Translations under genes and position numbers: made by a program
NCBI RefSeq assembly: GCF_020687765.1
Contig: NZ_JAJEWJ010000001.1
Span: forward strand, 248,001 to 312,000
Source of the DNA: Sphingobacterium sp. FBM7-1
GTDB taxonomy: Bacteria; Bacteroidota; Bacteroidia; Sphingobacteriales; Sphingobacteriaceae
Length of the DNA: 64,000 nt
Direction of reading: 5' to 3'
The notes under the pieces: generated by a model
Seen by the model: the letters and a program-made list of their open reading frames with translations, nothing else
Databases searched by the model: none
Told to the model about the DNA's origin: nothing
Part shown: one piece after another, positions 63,781 through 64,000 of the stretch
How the letters are laid out: every line of letters begins with the position of its first letter
How positions within the stretch are numbered: the stretch's first letter is position 1

Positions 63781-64000
63781 ATGAATTTTAACAACTATAC
63801 GATCAAAGCGCAGGAAGCTATTCAAAAAGCCTCCGAAATTGCAGTGGGTAATCAGCAACAGGCGATTGAACCCGCACATATATTAAAGGCGCTCCTCACG
63901 GTGGACGAGCACGTTATCGGGCATTTACTGAAGAAGCTGAATGTAAACACCAGCTACCTGGACACAGAAGTTGACAAACAAATAGCTTCTCTTCCCAAGG
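63781..64000 (+). CDS. clpB: ATP-dependent chaperone ClpB, 5' part
   Basis: The first 73 residues are encoded before the window ends. MNFNNYTIKAQEAIQKASEI and EPAHILKALL are the N-terminal Clp repeat region that ClpB uses to bind aggregated proteins. The ATP-binding parts lie outside. The start ATG is preceded by AAAGGATTTTACAT. A heat-shock-type promoter was not identified. Confidence 0.93.
   Translation, partial: MNFNNYTIKAQEAIQKASEIAVGNQQQAIEPAHILKALLTVDEHVIGHLLKKLNVNTSYLDTEVDKQIASLPK

Overview
This 64 kb window is chromosomal DNA of a Bacteroidota bacterium, most likely from the Sphingobacteriaceae (Sphingobacterium/Olivibacter/Pedobacter-like). That placement is inferred from gene content: a DUF3822-rsmD-coaD operon, a siroheme reductase with a HEPN-like tail, biosynthetic arginine decarboxylase, a WbqC family protein and a DbpA-type helicase. 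It is also supported by recurring Bacteroidota promoters (TTG, 19-21 bp, TAnnTTTG) in front of several genes. The genus cannot be fixed from the sequence alone. Most of the window is ordinary housekeeping sequence, with coding density broken at a few repeat-rich gaps.

Layout. 0-7 kb, + strand: aroB, a ThuA-like protein, a PBP4-type peptidase, a UMF1-type transporter, a LutA-like protein and a POT peptide transporter. 7-12.4 kb: a palindrome and direct-repeat cluster, a polyprenol-P-mannose synthase-like enzyme, ruvB, a convergent RecD-like helicase, then DUF3822-rsmD-coaD. 12.4-13.1 kb: a 34-unit, 21-bp degenerate tandem array. 13.5-24 kb, mostly - strand: a DbpA-like helicase, a probable sigma-54-driven small RNA, a three-gene envelope cluster, dapA, ligA, and a glycosyltransferase/acyltransferase pair. 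24-31.7 kb: WbqC, a beta-barrel protein, a deletion-derived DUF1593 pseudogene, two hydrolases, an acetyltransferase, pepD, tRNA-Arg and speA. 31.8-36.7 kb, + strand: argS, an HI0933-type flavoprotein, RNase P RNA and a sigma-54 activator. 37-38.3 kb: an ATP-cone/nuclease-like protein and a small membrane protein.

38.4-44.8 kb is a complete assimilatory sulfate-reduction operon: siroheme sulfite reductase, cobA, a CysG-N-like siroheme synthase, cysH, cysD and cysN. CysDN makes APS, CysH (with two extra Cys pairs) reduces it, and the siroheme enzyme completes reduction to sulfide using cofactor made by the two middle genes. gdhA follows at 46-47.3 kb. 47.7-54.8 kb, - strand, is a sugar-oxidation operon: SUMF1-fold protein, exported Gfo/Idh/MocA protein, hydroxypyruvate-isomerase-like TIM barrel, MFS transporter, GMC dehydrogenase and its Tat-exported small subunit. 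By analogy with glucoside 3-dehydrogenase systems it may act on 3-keto sugars or glycosides.

55-64 kb holds a PagL-like lipid A deacylase, a structured non-coding element and a perfect 20-bp palindrome, two envelope proteins, pyrF, a TlpA-like thioredoxin, an RluA-type synthase, panB, a membrane protein, obgE, adk, tRNA-Arg and tRNA-Thr, and the 5' part of clpB, which runs off the window.

The most unusual signals are non-coding: the consensus sigma-54 promoter with an adjacent ~70-nt terminator-ended transcript, the 21-bp array, the palindromic element shared by two distant loci, and the pair of tRNA-Arg genes that differ only by compensatory acceptor-stem changes and share a promoter core.
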